A stretch of DNA of 64,000 nt from positions 1-64,000 of the forward strand of contig SEMN01001015.1 of assembly GCA_005408345.1 (NCBI GenBank), read 5' to 3'. Under the pieces are notes generated by a model. It searched no databases. It was given only the letters and a program-made list of their open reading frames with translations, and had not been told where the DNA came from. Both the position numbers and the translations under genes were made by a program. This DNA is from Macquaria australasica (taxonomy: Eukaryota > Chordata > Actinopteri > Centrarchiformes > Percichthyidae). Below are positions 36,161 to 47,290 of the stretch, one piece after another (the stretch's first letter is position 1; every line of letters starts with the position of its first letter).

Positions 36161-36213
<53 letters not shown>

Positions 36214-36837
36214 ATACGTGCTGGTCTTGGCCCACAGAGGACGACGGTTTTCCACTTCATCTGTGTCTGTCAGCTCATCTGATGAGCCTCCTGCCTCCTC
36301 TTCTGAGCTTTCTCTCTCTTCTCCAGCAGGAGCAACCTCGTTCCTAGCATTTTCCTCATCTGACAATTCCAGATCTGAATCTCCCTCAACTATTCGGTAC
36401 AAAATTCTCTCTGCCTCAGTTCTGCCTCCTACAATAGTGTTAAAATAAAAGAGGATGAATGAAACATAGTTATAAACAACTATTTATTTATTACATTAAT
36501 TACTTTACATAGAAAATATATTCAACGTGTTTATTACTTCACAAGAAAATGTGTTTTGGGGCAGAAATTTGAATGTGAAACAATAAAACTAGCAAGCTAG
36601 TTAGCTATTAGCTAACCCCATTAAATCGTTCTCATGTCCATTACAGTTGACATTCATAAAAGGGCTATTATTTTTCCTAACAAAAAGTTTAACTGAACTC
36701 TGACCCCTAATTATAATTCCTGACATGTTCATAAACAAGAAAATATATGATTACCATAGGTAAAAAAACGATATCTTAACAATATTTGACTTACCTTTTC
36801 TCTTTTCCTGGTATGTGCGTTTTCCTGCAGTCTCCAT
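34599..36837 (-). CDS. piggyBac-type transposase, three exons, intact frame
   Basis: Predicted exons (minus): 36837-36795, 36428-36218 and 36105-34599, with GTAAG and GTATG donors and TAG acceptors. They join in frame to 586 residues plus stop. The start (ACAAAATGG context) gives METAGKRTYQEKRK. Exon 2 is acidic (LELSDEENAR, ESSEEEAGGSSDE), as in piggyBac N-termini. Exon 3 has the catalytic core: CIDEQMIPFTGR (D238), LYFDRYFTS (D315) and MGGVDLCDRM (D429, D432), followed by WIQYKSDS. It ends with a cysteine-rich domain (about 546-586: CNHAERC, CKGKTYMRCISC). The enzyme class cuts and pastes at TTAA through a DDD site. No stop or frameshift is present, which contrasts with every other element here. 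It could be a young transposon or a retained (domesticated) gene; the sequence alone does not decide. Splice sites are inferred, not observed. Confidence 0.85.
36162..36213. repeat. (ATCT)n microsatellite in piggyBac intron 2
   Basis: About 52 bp of a tetranucleotide array (GATA on the gene's strand) starting a few bases after the predicted GTATGATAG donor. It fills nearly half of the 112-bp intron, so array length directly sets intron length. Confidence 0.95.
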
Positions 36838-36981
36838 TTTGTCTCAGCATGAAAACAAAGTTCCCCTCATTCCACCCAATCACATGAGATATCAATGGAA
36901 ATGCCAGGATGTCCTCTATTTAGCACACCAGGACTTAGTAGTGTAGCTCAAATGAGTCAAAAGATATAGACCAAAAACAAA

Positions 36982-36999
36982 TGTCCACTACAGAGGACA
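36982..36999. promoter_or_regulatory. Palindromic motif at the 5' side of the piggyBac gene
   Basis: TGTCCACTACAGAGGACA, partner of the motif at 34240-34257. It lies 145 bp upstream of the ATG. The pair brackets about 2.76 kb and probably marks the subterminal regions of the element. Confidence 0.5.
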
Positions 37000-37399
37000 T
37001 AAATGAATAGGCTGGGTCTCAGGATATAATACAGTACATTAGCATTAGGTTATGGACAACCAGCTAGCCTGCTAATCAGATGGCTGATTCTGTCACTGGT
37101 GTGCGGATAGCATATCTTTGTATTTTTGTACGTAGAGCAAAGAGGGCATTGTAAGGATATGTCCTTGATAGCGGAAATAAAGTTCAGTTTATTAAATGCT
37201 ATCCTGGTGGTCACTTGTCAGTCATTACAGGCATTACACAAATACAATATTTTGATTCTGGTGTAGGGATAGTATTGCTCTTGAAGTTTATTTTAAGCAT
37301 AAAATAAATAAGAGTGGAGAAAAAGCAGTGACCAAGATCATAAAAGTGCCAGAATCTTTAAAGCTGCAATAATTAATATTTTATATAAACAATGGAGCA
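37000..37399. other. No gene recognised
   Basis: Begins with the putative piggyBac terminal region (AATGAATAGGCTGGGTCTCA); otherwise non-coding. Confidence 0.4.
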
Positions 37400-38225
37400 T
37401 TATTATGTGAAAGGGTTCCCTCGTAGAGTGGACTCCCAGCGAATTATCGTTCAAATCTGCACTTGGGCTCAGCCCTACTGAATGTTGTATTTTGTTTTTT
37501 CAATCTGCAAACTCCACTCTCATCAACCTTGTTTCCAGCAGTAACAGGCAGCTGTTTTCAGAGAGAAAGCTCTAAAAACCCAATGTACTCTACCTGATCA
37601 GCATCAAACAGCAGACAGACACAGTTAGAGAATAGCTGGTGAACATAGTGGAGCATTAAGCAGCCAGATATTTTTTCTCAGGAGTTGACGGAGACCAAAA
37701 CAGAGCTGAAAAGAGAGTGAATTGAACTTACATTCACAAACATGACTCCAAATAAATGCTAATTCTGTTCTGTGTCTGCTGGATGTGTAAGGCAGTTAAC
37801 AAAACACTCTCACCCCAAGGTCCATTTAATAGCTGTTTTGAACCTTTCGATCATATCGCATGATCACCAGCAGAAGGAGTTTACCCAGTTGTCATAGAAA
37901 TATAGATCTTCAAATTTCTACTTTTTATGAGCACGTCTGAGGACTTCTTATCCAGGTTAGCTTAAAAGTTGGGTTTCAAAGTTCATTCTTAATCATGGAA
38001 ACAGTTGACAAACAATATCAGCTCAAGGTCCATTTAGTAGCTTTTCTACAGCTTTCAATCACATCATGTAATCTTCATCAGAAGAGTTTTCCCCAGTTGA
38101 AAAGCAGTTGTTTGCTAACATTTGACAACTCCATAGTTTAATAACAACTTTATAAGGTGGTAATATGTCAGTATTTTCAACCTGTTCTGCTGCCCCTAAT
38201 GGGCCAAAAAGAAATCAATGAATTC
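37400..38225. repeat. Dispersed repeat family X, copy 2, split by a tandem dimer
   Basis: Same block order as 20850-21400: GCTCTAAAAACCCAATGTA, AGCTGGTGAACATAGTGGAG, ACTCCAAATAAATGCTAAT, CTGCTGGATGTGTAA, and then after a gap GCAGTTGTTTGCTAACA and GGTAATATGTCAGTATT. The gap (about 37790-38105) holds an inserted tandem repeat. Confidence 0.65.
37817..38105. repeat. Tandem repeat, 206-bp period, about 1.4 units
   Basis: CAAGGTCCATTTAATAGCTG with TTTCGATCATATCGCATGAT, CATCACCAGCAGAAGGAG-like sequence and CCCAGTTG at about 37817-37890 recurs as CAAGGTCCATTTAGTAGCTT with TTTCAATCACATCATG and CCCCAGTTG at about 38023-38100. It interrupts family X copy 2. Confidence 0.65.
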
Positions 38226-38642
38226 ACTTTAAAAAAATATGTACAGTAGGAAACACAGGCCTTCCTCAATGAGAATAATGGAAAATTTGGTTTTTAAATT
38301 GCAGCCTCACTAAAGTGTTTGGACTAAATGCAAAGAGAACTGTTGCAAATGAACCATATTTGCACAATTCGACCGCTGGATTGTTTGTGGGGTGTACCTG
38401 TGCAACGGCTACTAACTCCTCTGGAGGGAAGCATCCATCCACGCTGCTTCCTGTGACTCACACCGTAATTTTCCTTGATATCGAAAACAACTGTTTACTC
38501 AGTTTCAATTCTATTTAAATCAAAGGGCTTTATTGGCATGAAAGTTTCAAAAACAATGTTATTAATATAATTTTAAGATAGATATTTATTGATTATTTCT
38601 TTACAGTATATCCTCTGCATGTATTTGTGTAAATATATTCTA
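38226..38642. other. No gene recognised
   Basis: No coding or repeat motif seen. Confidence 0.5.
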
Positions 38643-39341
38643 TTCAATTCAATTCAGTTTTATTTATATAGCGCCATATCATAACAAAGTTATCTCAGGG
38701 CACTTTTTCGAATAGAGCAAGTCTAGACCGACTCTTTATATTTACAGAGACCCAACAGTTCCCACCATGAGCAAGCACTATGCGACAGTGGCAAGGAAAA
38801 ACTCCCTTTTAACAGGTAGAAACCTCGAGCAGAACCAGGCTCTAGGTGGGCGGTCATCTGCCTCGACCGGTTGGGTTGAAGGGGGGGGGGGGCGGGAGAG
38901 AGAGAGCAGGAGGAAAGAGAACATACAGCAGAACAATACAGTTCCACATAGGGATGTAAAGCAATAGCTGTGGCAATGGCATTGATGTTAACACCAACAG
39001 AAACAACACTAAGAGCAACACCACAATAGCAATACTAATAACAAGAGCAACAACAGCAACAGCAGCAGCGGGTGCAGAGCAGGAGCACGGGGGCAGCAGG
39101 TGGCCGCAACCACAGATCCAGACTCAACAGCTCCGGAGGCAGAAATACCTGCAGAAAGCAACAGAAGGGGAGAGAGAGAGGAGAGAAAGCACACAACTAC
39201 GGGAAGAAGTTGAATTAATTACAAGCATTGATGGGATATGAGGGCGTACAGATGGAGAGGAAGAGGAGGAGAGAGAAGCTCAGTGCATCATGGGAAGTCT
39301 CCTGGCAGTCTAGTCCTATAGCAGCATAACTAAGGGGTGGC
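38643..39341 (-). mobile_element. L2-type LINE 3' UTR
   Basis: The 3' UTR of the element whose ORFs run to 42620. From the 3' end it reads TTCAATTCAATTCAG (the terminus, a TTGAA repeat on the coding strand), GCGCCATATCATAAC, and the GTAGAAACC...CGGTTGGGTTGAAGG block with a G homopolymer at about 38881. An interrupted trinucleotide stretch follows (AGCAACAACAGCAACAGCAG) at about 39045-39070. The same UTR appears in at least five other places in the window. Confidence 0.9.
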
Positions 39342-40160
39342 TCAGGGGTCACCTGAGTCAGCCCTACTATAAGCTTTATCAAAGAGGAAAGTCTTAAGCC
39401 TACTCTTAAATGTGAGGAGGTTGTCCGCCTCCCGTACACAAACTGGGATCTGGTTCCACAGGAGAGGAGCTTGATAGCTGAAGGCTCTGGCTCCCATTCT
39501 ACTTTTAGAGACTCTAGGAACCACAAGGAACCCTGCATTCTGGGAGTGCAGTGCTCTAGTGGGGTAATAGGGTACTATGAGCTCTTTAAGATATGATGGT
39601 GCCTGACCATTTAGGGCTTTGAAGGTGAGGAGAAGGATTTTAAATTCTATTCTGGATTTTACAGGGAGCCAGTGTAGAGAAGCTAATATTGGAGAAATAT
39701 GATCTCTTTTCTGGTTCTTGTCAGTAAACGTGCCGCAGCATTCTGGATCAGCTGGAGAGTCTTAAGGGACTTATTGGGGCAGCCTGATAATAAAGAGTTG
39801 CAATAATCCAGCCTAGATGTAATAAATGCATGGACTAGTTTTTCTGCATCTTTTTGAGACAGGATGTGCCTGATTTTTGCAATGTTACGTAAGTGAAAAA
39901 AGGCAGTCCTTGAAGTTTCTCCAAGATTCCTTACGGTGTCGCTGGAGGCCAGGGCAATGCCATCTAGAGAAACTATATCTTTAGATAATGTGTTTTGAAG
40001 GTGTTTTGTCTGAGTTTAACGTCAGAAAATTGCAGGCCATCCAGGTTTTTATGTCCTTAAGGCATGTTGAAGTTTAGCTAATTGATTGGTTTCATCTGGC
40101 TTGATTGATAAATATAATTGGGTATCATCTGCATAACAATGAAAATATATGGAGTGCTTC
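39342..40160 (-). pseudogene. L2-type LINE RT, C-terminal part
   Basis: Continues the RT frame in several pieces. About 40130-40050 has the YADDTQL equivalent (TATGCAGATGATACCC), SIKPDETNQLAKL-like sequence and DIKTWMACNFLTLN in different frames. About 39990-39540 holds the thumb region. At 39524-39342 is RVSKSRMGARAFSYQAPLLW, NQIPVCVREADNLLTFKSRL and KTFLFDKAY, the conserved C-terminus. Frameshifts and a missing stretch after the YADD segment show decay. Confidence 0.8.
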
Positions 40161-40967
40161 CTAATAATATTGCCTAAAGGAAGCATATATAAGAACCTTG
40201 TGGAACTCCATGACTAACTTTGGCATAGAGATAGATTCATCGTTAACGTGTACAAACTGATATCGATCTGATAAATAGGATTTAAACCAGCTTAGTGCGG
40301 TGCCTTTAATGCCAATTAAATGTTCTAGTCTCTGTAATAGAATGTGATGGTCAATGGTATCGAATGCGGCACTAAGATCTAACAAGACAAGTACAGACAC
40401 AAGTCCTTTGTCTGATGCAATTAGAAGGTCATTTGTAACTTTCACCAGTGCTGTCTCTGTGCTATGATGCACTCTAAATCCTGACTGTAAATCCTCAAAC
40501 AGCTTATTGTTGTGTAGAAAGTCACACAACTGATTGGCGACTGCTTTCTCAAGGATCTTAGAGAGAAAAGGAGGGTTAGATATAGGTCTATAATTTGACA
40601 AAACCGCTGGATCAAGAGTGGGCTTTTTAAGAAGAGGTTTAATTACAGCTACTTTAAAGGACTGTGACACATAGCCTTTTAATAAGGACAGATTGATCAT
40701 ATCTAATAAAGAAATGCTAACTAAGGGTAAAACTTCTTTAAGCAGCCTAGTTGGGACGGGGTCTAAGAGACACGTTGATGGCTTAGATGAAGAAATCATT
40801 GAAGTTAGTTGACTAAGGTTGATGGGAGAAAAGCAGTCTAAATGTACATCAGGTTTTACAGTTGTTTCTAAGGTTCCTGTGTTTGAAGATAAGTCAGTAC
40901 CAACTGAGGGCAGGAGGTGCTGAATTTTGTTTCTAATAGTTAGAATTTTATCATTAAAGAAGCTCAT
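40161..40967 (-). pseudogene. L2-type LINE reverse transcriptase, main part
   Basis: A 268-codon open frame with the RT fingers and palm. It has STCLLDPVPTRLLKEVLPLV, SFKVAVIKPLLKKPTLDPAV, LSNYRPISNPPFLSKILEKA, FEDLQSGFRVHHSTETALVK and LLDLSAAFDTIDHHILLQRL, block A with its catalytic Asp. Then come LSWFKSYLSDRYQFVHVNDE and, at the end, VMEFHKVLIYAS, where the DNA reads GGAGTTCCACAAGGTTC (GVPQGS) in another frame. The family's VLGPLLF stretch is missing there. So the frame breaks exactly between the catalytic Asp of block A and YADD. An enzyme of this family primes cDNA synthesis at a nicked target; this copy cannot. Confidence 0.85.
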
Positions 40968-40987
40968 AAAGTCATTACTACTGAGGT

Positions 40988-42346
40988 CTATAGGAATACA
41001 TGGCTCAACAGAGCTGTCAGCCTGGCTACAGTGCTGAACAGAAACCTTGGGTTGTTCTTATTTTCCTCTATTAATGATGAGTAGTGGGCTGCTCTGGCAT
41101 TATGGAGGGCCTTCCTATACATTTTAAGACTATCTTGCCAGGCTAAACGTGATTCTTCCAGATTGGTGGAACGCCATTTCCTTTCAAGTTTCCTTTCAGT
41201 TTGCTTTAATTTGCGGGTTTGTGGGTTATACCATGGAGCTAACCTCCTCTGTTTTATTATCTTCTTTTTTAGAGGGGCGATAGAGTCTAGTATTATTCGT
41301 AGTGAGCCTGCAGCACTATCAACAAGATGATCAATTTGGGAGGGACTAAAGTTAGCATAGGAGTCATCTGTTACATTGAGACATGGAACTGAATTAAATG
41401 CCGATGGAATCACTTCCTTAAATTTAGCTACAGCACTATCAGATAGACATCTAGTGTAGGAATGTTTGCCTAATGGTGTGTAGTCCAGTAATAGGAATTC
41501 AAAAGTTATTAAATAATGGTCTGATAAAAAAGAATTCTGTGGAAAGACTATTAGATGTTCAATTTCTATGCCATAGACAAGAACAAGGTCGAGGGTGTGG
41601 TTAAAACAGTGAGTGGGTTTATGTACACTCTGACAGAAGCCAATCGAATCTAATAATGAGAGAAATGCAGCACTAAGGCTATCATTTTCTACATCCACAT
41701 GAATATTAAAATCACCTACAATAATTATTTTATCTGTTTTAAGGACTGAACCTGATAAGAACTCTGAGAATTCAGATAAAAATTCAGAGTACGGTCCTGG
41801 AGCTCGGTACACTATAACAAATACAATTGGCTGTAGTGTTTTCCAGGTTGGGTGTGAAAGGCTAAGAACAAGGCTTTCGAATGAGTTATAATTTAGCTTA
41901 GGTTTAGGTTTGATTAATAGGCTTGAGTCGAAGATGGCTGCAACTCCACCTCCTCGGCCTGTGCCTCGAGGAATGTGAGTATTAATGTGACTGAGGGGAG
42001 TGGATTCATTTAGGCTAACATATTCATCGTGACACAGCCAGGTTTCAGTAAGACAAAATAAATCAATATTATGATCTGATATTAGATCGTTTACTAGAAC
42101 AGCTTTAGATGAGAGAGATCTGATGTTTAAGAGTCCACATTTAATTCTCCTATTTTGTTGTACTGTTGCAGTGGAGATTTTACTTTTAATTTTATGTGTA
42201 ACTCCTCTTCTGTTTACTTTTGATTTAAATAATTTAAGTGGTGGGGCTGCAGACAACCTCTCTGTGGAGTTTAGGGTGGGTAACTGCGCTAATGGAAGCG
42301 CAGAGAAGCGTGTAGGACTGCAACTCTGCCTCCTGGTCTGGACCAC
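40988..42346 (-). pseudogene. L2-type LINE ORF2 start: endonuclease domain
   Basis: A 452-codon open frame carrying a complete-looking APE-type endonuclease. It has CGLLNIRSLSSKA (Asn), FCLTETWL (catalytic Glu near residue 101), PRGTGRGGGVAAIF, IVYRAPGPYSEFLSEFSEFL, IIIVGDFNIHVD (GDFN), HTLDLVLV and SFLSDHYLITFEF (catalytic SDH). After it comes a basic linker: PLKKKIIKQRRLAPWYN and ERKWRSTNLEESRLAWQ, then SLIEENKNNPRFLF. A one-base shift near 41020 ends the frame and separates it from the RT (VEPCIPIDLSSNDFMSFFND follows in the next frame). The domain nicks target DNA for reverse transcription. The start follows ORF1 by 36 bp. The endonuclease looks intact, but the ORF2 as a whole is broken. 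Confidence 0.85.
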
Positions 42347-42382
42347 AGACTGTATTAAGTCTATGGTCTGAACTCTGAGCTG

Positions 42383-42620
42383 TCATGGCTTTGGGCCACT
42401 AATAAATTCAGCCAGATTTCTAGATATGAGAGCAGCTCCATCCAAAGTGGGATGAATGCCATCTCTCCTAATCAGACCAGGTCTTCTCCAGACAGTCCGC
42501 CAATTATCTACAAAGCCCACATCATTACCTGGACACCACCTCGATAACCAGCAGTTGAATGATGACATGCGGCTATACATGTCATCGCTAGTAAGATTAG
42601 TAAGATTATTTTGACACCAT
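42383..42620 (-). pseudogene. L2-type LINE ORF1, esterase-like C-terminus
   Basis: Tail of ORF1: YSRMSSFNCWLSRWCPGNDV, GFVDNWRTVWRRPGLIRRDG and IHPTLDGAALISRNLAEF. RRDGIHPT is the D-x-x-H block of SGNH/GDSL-type esterase domains, known in ORF1 of CR1/L2-group LINEs. The serine and Asn blocks upstream are absent because the copy is 5'-truncated at about 42620. Confidence 0.8.
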
Positions 42621-42974
42621 GTTGATCAAAAAAAGAATAGACAATGAAACTGATTAACTTGGGTTGCAGCATTTTAAAGTGTTTGTCACAGGTTGTGGCT
42701 ACTGTATCAAGAAATTTCTCAATTCCAACAGTGCACTTGTTTTGTATTCATGCTAAGCACAACCGCATTTGAAGGCGCAATTAGCAACAGAGGTGGGGGG
42801 GGGGGTTTCTGGATAATCAAGACATGTTTTTAATACTGCTAGCTCTCTCTGTATTATTCTTCTGGCTGCCTGAAAGAAAGAGTAAGTAATGGAGATGCAT
42901 TTTTACTGCTGATAATAGAAGTTTCAGGGTGTATATCAGACACACTTTAATGTCAGGTGTAAATGTAATCCAGT
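42621..42974. other. No gene recognised
   Basis: Non-coding, with a G homopolymer at about 42798. Confidence 0.5.
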
Positions 42975-43135
42975 TAAATCAGATGTAGACACAACCGAGA
43001 TACAAGCTGTATAGTAATGCCAAGCAGAGAGAGGTGCAAAAGAGTAACAGTGTAATAATATCATTCACTTTGACACAGACAAGCTCCTACTGCCTGTAAC
43101 TACAATTAGACTGGAGTCATGACAGAATTAAGTAG
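42975..43135. repeat. Duplicated segment, copy 1
   Basis: About 130-160 bp almost identical to 49460-49600: GATACAAGCTGTA, AGAGAGAGGTGCAAAAGAGT, ACAGTGTAATAATATCATTC, ACACAGACAAGCTCCTACTG and TACAATTAGACTGGAGTCAT. Same orientation, 6.5 kb apart. No coding capacity. Confidence 0.85.
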
Positions 43136-44182
43136 CTGTGTCACTTAAGCCCTGTGGAGACTGTAAATGCCAAACTAAGCATGGCATTTAGATCTCTGTC
43201 AGACAGTCATTCTCTCTCTTTCTTTTCCAGCCTCTCTAGCTCTGCCTCTACCTGCTGTTTTAGACATTTCCATAACATTCTCCCACACACTTTGTCTGTC
43301 CTGCTTTTATTTCCCCTGTAATTTCCATACAGTTAGATAAAGGACAGAATTGTTTTCTCTATTCGATATCATGCAGGACAGGAAGACATTGTGGACTTCA
43401 GGAAGGAATCATAGTGCACCAATCATCAACTCCTCTGCTGGGCCAGCTAAAGGCATAGTCCATATAGGTGGTCGCCCAGAGTGCCACCTTCTGGTGGGCC
43501 GCTGGTTGCCCTCAAAGGAAAAATTAAAAAATAAAAATTTGCCGGTGGGCACCTTTCCTCATTTTCTGCACTGAGGTAACAAATGAACAAATAAAGAAAC
43601 AAATAAAGAAAGACACAAAGAAAGATATACACTTCGCCCCCCTGTACGGGACGTAAGAGAGATTGCTAGACTGACTGACTGACTGACTGACGGACAGATG
43701 TCAAAAGGCAGATATTTATTTTCACATTTTATTTCATAATGAAAAGATCCAAGCCTTCAGGTGCGCAAGGAAGAAACAAAGAAAAGAGGAGGAGGAAAAG
43801 AAAGCCCAATATAGAGGTATGTTGCCTTATGTTAACATCAAAATGGCATGCGATTAGTGAAAAAAGTATGCTGTGTGGCAGAAAAACTGCTGTTTTACCA
43901 TTAGCAAAGTATAATTCTGTGACATTTTATGATTTACACCTACCCTAGGGGAATGTGTAACTACTGCAGTTACATGTTTTTGCTTGTACCTAGTCTATAA
44001 CTGTCCAGATACAATATCTGTATTATAGATATAAATATTTGCAGAAGCCCCCAGCTGCTGGAGAAGGGACATCTGATCTTCCATCTACACCACTCGCTGA
44101 AGCATGTAAGTTCAGTCAATTATTTGTGGTATCTGTGTAATTGAAAATACACTGCTATGTTGTCATTATTATAATTGTTATT
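43136..44182. other. No gene recognised; two short repeats inside
   Basis: Contains (GACT)n at about 43668-43691 and, at 43828-43932, a segment (AAATGGCATGCGATTAGTGA, TATGCTGTGTGGCAGAAAAA, GTATAATTCTGTGACATTTT) recurring at 63797-63882. A stretch at 43739-43790 is A/G-rich (AGGAAGAAACAAAGAAAAGA) and codes Lys/Arg, with a following GT at the AAT ATA GAG GTATG site, so it could be the first exon of a lost element gene. That is speculative. Confidence 0.4.
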
Positions 44183-44697
44183 TGTCATGATTATGGTCTG
44201 TTTGCCTCTGTGTGTTTTCCTTTCCTCTTGTGTCTGTCTGTGTCTGTGTGTGGGCGTGACGTGGCGATTCCCTCTGAAGCACCTGGCTGCTGGGGTGATT
44301 ACACACACCTGGTTCCCATCAACTTCATCTACCTACAGTATTTCTACCCCGGTTCCTCAGCCACTCATCGTCAGATCGTTGATTCAACTTCTGTGGTAGC
44401 CAGCGCTCACGACGGTTCTAGTTCTCGCCTTCTTGTGTCTTTGTGGATGCTAACCGTTGCTCTCTTGTTTTAGTGTGCCCGGATCTGCTTGCCTGTCCAC
44501 TGCCTGCCTCACCACCAGTCTCCCTTGCCTGACGATCTACCGGACCAGTAAACCATTCTTCACCTCTGCTCGACTCGGACCACCAGCCAGCCACGTACCT
44601 CAGCTTCTCTCCCTGAACTCTAAGCAAATAAACACCTTTCACTTGCTGACTTTGGTCTTCTGCCTGCATTTGGATCCACCCGGCAGCAACCACAACA
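44183..44697 (+). mobile_element. Solo LTR, 515 bp, TSD GTTATT
   Basis: Starts TGTCATGATTATGG and ends ACCACAACA. It is flanked on both sides by GTTATT (44177-44182 and 44698-44703), a 5-6 bp duplication. A polyadenylation signal AATAAA lies at about 44627, followed by TGCCTGCATTTGG. It shares GGGCGTG and CAGATCGTTGATTC phrases with the fragment at 24024. No internal coding region. Confidence 0.9.
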
Positions 44698-44703
44698 GTT
44701 ATT

Positions 44704-47089
44704 ATTATTATTATTATTGAATGTTACAGTTACACCTTGTTACTAATTAAATGTAGGTTTTAGTCAAATTAAATAACATTTATTTGTACAGTGCTACTTT
44801 ATACTTCATGTAGAATGACACAAAGGACTTAATGCAGTGGTGTAACAGTATGCGTTTCCACCAAGCATTCCAGTTCAGTTCAGTTTAGTTCATTACACAT
44901 TAGAATAGTGATTTTCGCATTCCCATTGGCAAAACTTGTGGATGGTACCAATAGAACCACTCCACACTGTCCCGTTTTTTTTGTTACCCCTTGTACCTAG
45001 CACACTGGCCCGGGATTAAAAGGTGGAGCTAGAAACACTGCAGAATCGTCACTTCTTGCTCGACAAAGGACTGAATGCACCAACCCGTCATTTTTAAATA
45101 TCCCATTGATTGTGATGTTGACTCTAAACACTGCCCACAAAATTTTTATTTAGCTTAATTTTGAAAATGTCAGCGTGCAACTCTGTTCCGTGGATGTTCA
45201 ATGAGGTGCAGACGTTCCTCTGTATCATTAATGATGAGGAAATACAATGAGAGCTGGATGGAGCAGAGAGGAACAAAAAAGTTTTTCAGTTCGTTTCTCA
45301 GCTTCCGTCGCACATCCGAGCAATGCAGAACGAAAAGTAAAAAGCTCAAAAGGATCAAGGACCAGAACAGTTGGAGTGGTGTAAACAGGATTCGGACCCG
45401 GCTTTGCTGGGGTCCATGATGGAGGCTGATGGTAAGTTTTGTTGTAGCTTAAGTGTTAGTTCTGCACTCTGCTTGTAAGCTTTGTTTATTAGCTACTTAG
45501 CTATGGGAAAGCTCACTACTTTAAACCAATCCTATTTGCTGTTCAAACCTGTGTAAAATATTTTTTAATTTTGGCAATTATCTAGCTATCTGCTAGCTAG
45601 CGACCCATTGTTAGCTAACTAACTATTGTGTGCTGCTGTTTTTTTTTTCTGTATTTGTTATTCCGTATAGTGTTGTAGTAGTTGGTGTAATAACACCTTA
45701 ATTAATTAATTAATTAATTAATTAGTAATTCATTTGTGTAACATTTATGTTGAAGATTCCACTTCCACAAGTGAGAATGATGCAGGTGCCAGTTGTGAAG
45801 ATTCAGCCACCCCTGCCTCCAGTGATGTTGTCCATACATGCCTCGGCACCAGCAGTGTTGTCGGCAAATTGCTTGATTTTATTTATCCATAATGAGTTTA
45901 TCAATGGTGGAATGTAACTAAGTATTAGAGTATTTCCATTTTATGCTTAGTTTAGTTTAGTTTATTAGAGGTGATAAAAGAAAAAAACAAACCTATGATT
46001 TACAATTTATCCTAATTATGTTAAAACAATGAATATTTGTTGCCTTAACATAATGAGATAAAAAAAGAAGAAAAAAACTAAACAAATTAGTATTAATTGC
46101 AAGGCATTACACATCTAGCACCATATCAAGCACTCCAGCTACCATGTGGTGGTGGTGGTGATGTGTGTGTGTGTTTGTGTGTGTGTTTGTGCAACTGCAG
46201 TTCTGCAGATGATTTATGACTGTCCGCCAATTAAGTCTGTCTCTCTACTCCTTGGTCCTTGTCTAAATCACCTCATCTGACAAGAGTAATATTTATATCT
46301 TTATAGGCTTTTCACACTGACTGTGATGTATTGAATATGATGCTGTAGTCCAGAGAGCACTTTATCCGACTCCATGCTCCAGATCTACTGCAGCTACACT
46401 GACTAATAGCAGAGATGCTGATTCTTTTAAATCTTTAATCTTACCACAAATTTATATATCAATAATGTAACAATTAAAAAGCTGAGGGCCTAACTTCAAA
46501 AATGTCTAATGGTGACTTAATTCTCAACTAACTGTAAAACGAAACAGTGATGAAAAGGAAATTTTCTTTTTTGAATCATGTGAAACAATGTTGGCACCAA
46601 GAACAAGCTAACTTTAAAGAATAGTAAAAAAAAAATTTAAAGTCTGTCTTAATACAATATTATCATATCTTAACATCATCTTAACACATAATGGGATTTC
46701 TCACTCAAAAGACTTTGGAAGATAACCACTTGATTTATCTAACTCAGATTGCCTCATTTTAACTTCAGCTGAACTTTAGAATGCATTTCTGCAGTAAGGA
46801 CTGTGGATTTTGTCCTCCATATTTTACAGTGTAGTCACACTAGCTAGGGATCTCTTCACAGCCAGTATATGCAGAGGAGGAATGATTACAGTGACTGATA
46901 GGTCTTTACACGTACATATGGCATGTGAGTATTGTATTAATATAGACTTGGAAAAATCCAAACCTATCTGTTATAGCTTCATTGGTTTTAATGTTTTTCA
47001 CCCTACAAGACTCAGAGTCTACAACCAGGCAAGTGGCTCTGTGAGGCTGTACATTGCCAAAGCAGTGATTTTAAGCTATGTTGAAATTT
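44704..47089. other. No gene recognised
   Basis: Contains an (ATTA)n array at 45698-45724 and a TTTAG-repeat at about 45950. Open frames are short and unrecognisable. Confidence 0.5.
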
Positions 47090-47290
47090 TGATCTGATGA
47101 TGGCGCTAGAGGAAAGGTCAGAGGATCAAAGATATTACAGTTCATCCTTTTGGGACCATGAAAGTTTGTACCAAATTATTTGCCTGTCCATCTGGTAGAT
47201 GCTGAGTTATTTCATTGAATAAGTGAAAAGTTTGACCTGTTACTGGCACTACAGGAAAAGTCAGATGATCACCAAAGTCATTAGAATGCT
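47090..47290. repeat. Dispersed repeat related to 53935-54140
   Basis: GATGGCGCTAGAGGAAAGGT, GGGACCATGAAAGTTTGTAC, TGCTGAGTTATTTCATTG and a second GGCACTACAGGAAAAGTCAG phrase, so two imperfect units. The same words occur, inverted in part, at 53935-54140 (CATTCATGGTCC, CCTCTAGCGCCACTATGAGG). A common fish dispersed repeat; class unknown. Confidence 0.55.

Noticed and set aside
44457..44720. Frames in both directions at the end of the LTR
   Set aside because: Within a solo LTR defined by TSDs; UTR-like sequence with a polyadenylation signal.
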